Source: Sphingosinicella sp. CPCC 101087 (lineage in GTDB: Bacteria > Pseudomonadota > Alphaproteobacteria > Sphingomonadales > Sphingomonadaceae). Taken from it: a DNA stretch of 64,000 nucleotides. Below are positions 60,435-64,000 of this stretch, piece after piece. Position numbers and translations under genes: made by a program. The notes under the pieces are model-generated. The model made no database searches and was not told the DNA's origin. It saw only the letters and a program-made list of their open reading frames with translations. Position 1 is the stretch's first letter. Each line of letters begins with the position of its first letter. The stretch spans positions 186,001 to 250,000 of the forward strand of contig NZ_SBFF01000006.1 in NCBI RefSeq assembly GCF_004151485.1, in the 5' to 3' direction.

Positions 60435-61130
60435 TCAGAGGATGTGCCCGCGCTCGCGGTCGAGAAGGAGTTGGAGCAGTATGGCGCGGCATTCGCCATC
60501 TGTCTCGCCGTCGACCAGCTCGGGACGGAAGCGCCGCTGAAAGGCGGTGACCGCCGCCTCGGCCTCCCGAACGTCATAACCATAACGCTCCAGCGCCAGC
60601 AGGAAGCCGCCGTCGGTCCAATGCGGATCGACCAGATCGCGGGCCGGCCGCGCCACCGCCAGGCCGTGGCGAGCGAGCAGGCCCCAATCGAACAACTCGC
60701 CGGGATCCTGCTTTCGCGCAGGCGCCACATCGGAATGGCCGACCACATTGGCGCGCGGCACCTGGTGGCGGCGCACGATCCCGGCCAGCAACGGCAGCAG
60801 CGAATCCATCTGCGGACGTGTGAACGGACGGTATCCGAGTTCGTGGCCGGGATTGACGATCTCGATCCCGACGCTGGCCCCGTTCACATCGTGCATGCCC
60901 CTCCAGTAGGAACGGCCGGCATGCCAGGCACGCTTGTCCTCCGGCACCATGCGCAGCACCTGGCCGTCTTCGGCGATGAGGTAGTGGCACGATACCCTCG
61001 CCTCCGGATCGCGCAGCCGGTCGATCGCCGAGGCGGCATCCGACATTCCGGTATAATGAAGGACGACGATCGAAACCGGTTGGTCGCGCTCGTCGAAATT
61101 GGGCGACGGACAGTCGATGATATCGTCCAT
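60435..61130 (-). CDS. N-acetylmuramoyl-L-alanine amidase (AmpD/AmiD-like)
   Basis: 231 residues. Amidase_2 zinc site: VVLHYTGM (His), AWHAGRSYW and VVGHSDVAPARKQDPG (His and Asp). The C-terminal 50 residues form a peptidoglycan-binding-like helical unit. No signal peptide, so it may be a cytoplasmic 1,6-anhydro-muropeptide amidase (AmpD) despite AmiD-like length. Confidence 0.9.
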   Translation of the reverse strand: MDDIIDCPSPNFDERDQPVSIVVLHYTGMSDAASAIDRLRDPEARVSCHYLIAEDGQVLRMVPEDKRAWHAGRSYWRGMHDVNGASVGIEIVNPGHELGYRPFTRPQMDSLLPLLAGIVRRHQVPRANVVGHSDVAPARKQDPGELFDWGLLARHGLAVARPARDLVDPHWTDGGFLLALERYGYDVREAEAAVTAFQRRFRPELVDGETDGECRAILLQLLLDRERGHIL

Positions 61131-61208
61131 GCACCTTTACCGCGCGAAAGCCGAAGAAGGTCAATCCCTCGCAACCGCTCCAGAGCGGGGAGAGATCGTT
61201 GCCAGGCG

Positions 61209-62060
61209 CTAGGCCACGCGCACGGCCTGCGCGCCGCCGGCCGACACGGGGATGTACAGGCCGCGATTCTCCGGGTCGGAGACGAACCGGTCGGTCTGGC
61301 CGATCACCGTCTCGCCGGCGCCGAGCATCAGACTGCCGTCCGGCGCGATCGCCTGAGCGAGACGGGTGAAGGCGAGCCGGCGCATCTCCGTGGTGAAATA
61401 GAGGAGGACGTTGCGGCACAGCACGATGTCGAACCGGCCGGGACGCGGTGGCGGGTCGCTGATGCTCGCCTGCTCGAACCGGACCGCCTGGCGCAGGGCC
61501 GGCGCGACTTTCCATTCACGACCGCCCACTTCCTCGAAATAGCGGATCATCTGCATCACGGGCAGCCCCCGCTGTACCTCGAACTGGGAATAGACGCCGC
61601 CGCGGGCCCGTTCGATCGCCCGGCGCGACAGGTCGCTTCCGACGATCTCGATCTTCCAGCCCTGCCAACGCGTCTTCTCGTCGAGGAAGTTCATCGCCAG
61701 CGAGTAGACCTCCTGCCCCGTCGAGCAGCCTGCGCACCAGATGGCCAGCCGCCGCTCGCGTGAGCGGGCGAGCTCCAGGCGCCGGATCGGCCCTCCGAAC
61801 AGCAGGTCGAACGGCAGCTTGTCGCGGAAGAAATAGGTCTCGTTGTTGAGCAACGCTTCAATCACCGCCTCGGTCAGAGCGGGATCGCGACCAGAGACCA
61901 GCCGGGCGACGAGCTGGTCGATACTGTCGAATTCGCGCTCTCGCATGATCGACGTGAGCGCGCTGTCGATCCTCCAGCGCCGGCTGAAGGTGATCTGCTG
62001 ACCGGTCCGCGCCTCGAGCAGGCTGGACAGGATGCGCTGGGAGGATTGGCTGATGTCCAC
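61209..62060 (-). CDS. cheR: Chemotaxis protein methyltransferase CheR
   Basis: 283 residues from GTG. N-terminal CheR domain helices, then the SAM fold with IWCAGCSTGQEVYSLAM and the conserved ALLNNETYFFRD. Methylates receptor glutamates. Its start lies 5 bases past the cheB stop. Confidence 0.93.
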   Translation of the reverse strand: MDISQSSQRILSSLLEARTGQQITFSRRWRIDSALTSIMREREFDSIDQLVARLVSGRDPALTEAVIEALLNNETYFFRDKLPFDLLFGGPIRRLELARSRERRLAIWCAGCSTGQEVYSLAMNFLDEKTRWQGWKIEIVGSDLSRRAIERARGGVYSQFEVQRGLPVMQMIRYFEEVGGREWKVAPALRQAVRFEQASISDPPPRPGRFDIVLCRNVLLYFTTEMRRLAFTRLAQAIAPDGSLMLGAGETVIGQTDRFVSDPENRGLYIPVSAGGAQAVRVA

Positions 62061-62065
62061 GCGCG

Positions 62066-63151
62066 TCAGGCCCTCGATCGCTCGGCGATACGGCGCGCGA
62101 GATCGCCCGGCGGAAGGACGGCGCAGGCTAGCCCCTCTTCGGCGACCACACGCGGCATCCCCCAGACGGCGGAGCTGAGCTGGTCCTGGGCCAGCATTGC
62201 GCCGCCCTTCTCGATGAGCCGGCGGCTTCCGATCAGGCCGTCACGGCCCATCCCGCTCAGCATCACGCCGACCCCTGTGCCGCCATAGGCTTCGGCAACC
62301 GAGGCGAGCATGGGGTCGACCGACGGCAGGCAGCCCGACGGCGCGGCCTTGCGATCGAGACGCACCCGCACTTCGTTGCGCTGGCGGACAATGCACAGAT
62401 GGGCGTCCCCGGGCGCGACATGGACCATGTCGTCGACGAGGGGGCGGCCTTCGATAGCCACGCAAGCGGGCCGGCCCGAGGCGGTCTCGAGCTGGCGCGC
62501 GAAGAAGGACATGAAGACGGCCGGAAGGTGCTGGGTGATTAAAATAGGCACGCCGATCCGGGCCGGGAGCGCGCGCAGGAACTCGACCGAGGCATGAAGG
62601 CCGCCGGTCGAGGCGCCGAGCGCGACGCAGCCGATCGGAAGGTCAGGCATGGCGCGCAACCGCACCGGGGCGAAACCTGCCGCCGGCGGCGATTGCTGCC
62701 GGCTGGCGCGGCCGATTCGGCGCAGTTTGTCGGCAAGAACCTGGGAGAAGCGGCCGGCGAAGAAGCCGGTGCCGGGCTTGGGAAGGGTGTCGGCGGCGCC
62801 CTCCGCAAGTGCCCGTACGGCAACCTCCGCTCCATCTTCGGCCATCGTCGACACGATCAGCACCTGCGCGCCGTTGCCGGCTCGAATGATGTCCGGAAGG
62901 GCGTCCAGCCCGTTTGCCCCGGGCATCTCTACGTCGAGCAGCACGATGTCGACGCAGACCGTCCGGAGCGCGTCGATCGCCTCGCCGGCATTGCCGGCGA
63001 GCGCCACCACCTCGAAGTCGGGATCGGCCTCGACCATACGCGACAGCACGGCCCGCGCGACGGTCGAATCGTCGACGATCATCAGGCGGATCGGCGGCGA
63101 GCCGTCCCCTTCCGGGCGTCGCCGCCGAACGGGGACGACGGGGGCGTTCAC
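62066..63151 (-). CDS. cheB: Chemotaxis methylesterase CheB
   Basis: 361 residues from GTG in the overlap with cheY's stop. Receiver domain with phospho-site Asp73 (VLLDVEMP), then the esterase with GASTGG (Ser), THLP (His) and GMGRDG (Asp). Demethylates and deamidates receptors; paired with CheR. Confidence 0.93.
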   Translation of the reverse strand: MNAPVVPVRRRRPEGDGSPPIRLMIVDDSTVARAVLSRMVEADPDFEVVALAGNAGEAIDALRTVCVDIVLLDVEMPGANGLDALPDIIRAGNGAQVLIVSTMAEDGAEVAVRALAEGAADTLPKPGTGFFAGRFSQVLADKLRRIGRASRQQSPPAAGFAPVRLRAMPDLPIGCVALGASTGGLHASVEFLRALPARIGVPILITQHLPAVFMSFFARQLETASGRPACVAIEGRPLVDDMVHVAPGDAHLCIVRQRNEVRVRLDRKAAPSGCLPSVDPMLASVAEAYGGTGVGVMLSGMGRDGLIGSRRLIEKGGAMLAQDQLSSAVWGMPRVVAEEGLACAVLPPGDLARRIAERSRA

Positions 63152-63513
63152 GCGACGCCGACGATCTGCAGCTTGCTCTGAAGGGTCTCGCGATCGAACG
63201 GCTTCATCACATATTCGTCCGCACCGGCGGCGATCGCCGCGCGGATGTGCGCAATATCGTTCTCGGTCGTGCAGAACACCACCTTGGGCTGCTCGCTGCG
63301 CTCGGAGCCGCGCAGCGCCCGCAAGAACTCCATCCCGCTCATCACCGGCATGTTCCAGTCGAGCAGGATCACGTCGGGCATGCTGGCATCGCACCGGTCG
63401 AGCGCCTCGCGCCCGTCCTCCGCTTCCTCAACCGAGAAATTAAGGGTCTCGAGGATGTGCCGGGCAACCTTGCGGATCACCTTGCTATCATCGACGACAA
63501 GACAGCTTCTCAT
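63148..63513 (-). CDS. cheY: CheY-like single-domain response regulator
   Basis: 121 residues. Phospho-site Asp52 (ILLDWNMP), acidic pair VVDDS, conserved CTTEND (Thr) and the Lys in VMKPFD. No output domain. Downstream of cheW on the same strand. Confidence 0.92.
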   Translation of the reverse strand: MRSCLVVDDSKVIRKVARHILETLNFSVEEAEDGREALDRCDASMPDVILLDWNMPVMSGMEFLRALRGSERSEQPKVVFCTTENDIAHIRAAIAAGADEYVMKPFDRETLQSKLQIVGVA

Positions 63514-63580
63514 GTTTCAAGCTCCGTTGGCCGCGCCGCGCGCACGATGAGATCCTAATCCGAAAGAGGTAATCACAAGC

Positions 63581-64000
63581 TTAAGCGGCCTGCGCGGCCG
63601 GTCCGGCGATGATGAGATGCGGATCGACCAGCAGGAGCAGGTCGTCCTCGGCCTCGACCATGCCGATCGCGATGCGGTCCCATCCCGGGCCGACCGGAGC
63701 CCGGATCGGCACCGGGGGCCGCGCCGTCTCGACCACGTCCTCGACGGAATCGACCAGCAGCGCATAAGTGTGCCCGCCCGACGGCACGACGATCGCCTCG
63801 AGTAGCCCTTCGGCCGGCGAGCGGCCGAGTTCGAGCGCGGCGAGCCCGTCGATCACCGTCAGCACCCGGCTGCGCAGCGCCGACAGACCGGCGACGTGAA
63901 CGGCCGCCCGCGGCGTCGGCGTGATTCCGTCCAGCTCGACCACGCCCTCCACTTCCGACGCCGGCAAGGCGACTCGCCGGCCGGCGAGGCGGATGATCAG
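63581..64000 (-). CDS. cheW: CheW-like coupling protein (N-terminus cut by window edge)
   Basis: At least 139 residues visible. The frame stays open to the right edge (LIIRLAGRRVALPASEVEGVVEL is in frame with the downstream part), so the start is beyond 64000. CheW SH3-like pattern: SRVLTVIDGLAALELG, GHTYALLVDSVEDVVE, and LLLLVDPHLII. First visible gene of the chemotaxis operon. Confidence 0.85.
   Translation of the reverse strand: MIIRLAGRRVALPASEVEGVVELDGITPTPRAAVHVAGLSALRSRVLTVIDGLAALELGRSPAEGLLEAIVVPSGGHTYALLVDSVEDVVETARPPVPIRAPVGPGWDRIAIGMVEAEDDLLLLVDPHLIIAGPAAQAA

Noticed and set aside
1-64000. CRISPR array, IS element or transposase
   Set aside because: No regularly spaced repeats and no DDE/HUH transposase frame were seen on either strand.

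Overview
The window is GC-rich and densely coded and reads as chromosome of an alphaproteobacterium, most likely Sphingomonadales. Grounds are the abundance of TonB-receptor/oligouronide genes, a GTTC-N7-GTTC type SOS box, a GapR-family (DUF2312) protein, and the general protein style. This is inference from protein families; no rRNA is present to confirm it.

Layout. (1) 1 to about 20,860: right-hand part of a P2-like temperate prophage, cut by the left edge. A tail operon (V, W, FI, FII, E/E', T, U, D) is followed by a LexA-boxed SRAP mini-operon, a lower-GC leftward segment carrying two unknown genes and the repressor, then a long rightward early operon. That operon holds a Cro/Ner-like protein, a CII-like protein, an Ogr-type zinc finger, GapR, ParB, a DnaA-domain-IV-like protein, a HerA/FtsK-like ATPase and AlpA. 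Head, lysis and integrase genes are not in the window. (2) 20,970-30,370: envelope and glycan genes: PAP2 phosphatase, three multi-TM proteins, two GT2 glycosyltransferases, a DUF354-type glycosyltransferase-like protein, a flippase-like protein and a methyltransferase. (3) 30,459-48,290: a carotenoid oxygenase-family enzyme and a pectin/oligogalacturonide locus: PL10 pectate lyase, acyl esterase, GH43, TonB receptor, type-B carboxylesterase, KdgK, KduD, KduI, a LacI-family regulator, a FAH-type hydratase and an MFS transporter. Six copies of a TGRWACCGGTKWCM-like palindrome lie upstream of five of its transcription units, which outlines a LacI-family regulon. (4) 48,400-53,400: sensor kinase, cspA-infA, several very small genes, DUF763. 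(5) 53,485-58,250: psp stress locus. pspF is divergent from a sigma54-promoted operon with pspA, pspB and pspC, followed by at least five further small TM plus coiled-coil genes (one decayed) that share the PspB/PspC C-terminal helix motif. (6) 58,390-64,000: sufE, a thioesterase, a J-domain protein, rnpB (RNase P RNA), an AmpD-like amidase and cheW-cheY-cheB-cheR (cheW cut by the right edge).

How the parts work together. In the pectin locus, extracellular PL10/GH43/esterase products would enter by the TonB receptor and the MFS carrier. KduI, KduD and KdgK would then turn the 5-keto sugar acid into KDPG, all under the LacI-type repressor. In the prophage, Ogr from the early operon is the likely activator of the tail operon. 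The psp region is the most unusual feature: a canonical pspF/pspABC set has been extended by tandem duplication of PspB-like membrane proteins.
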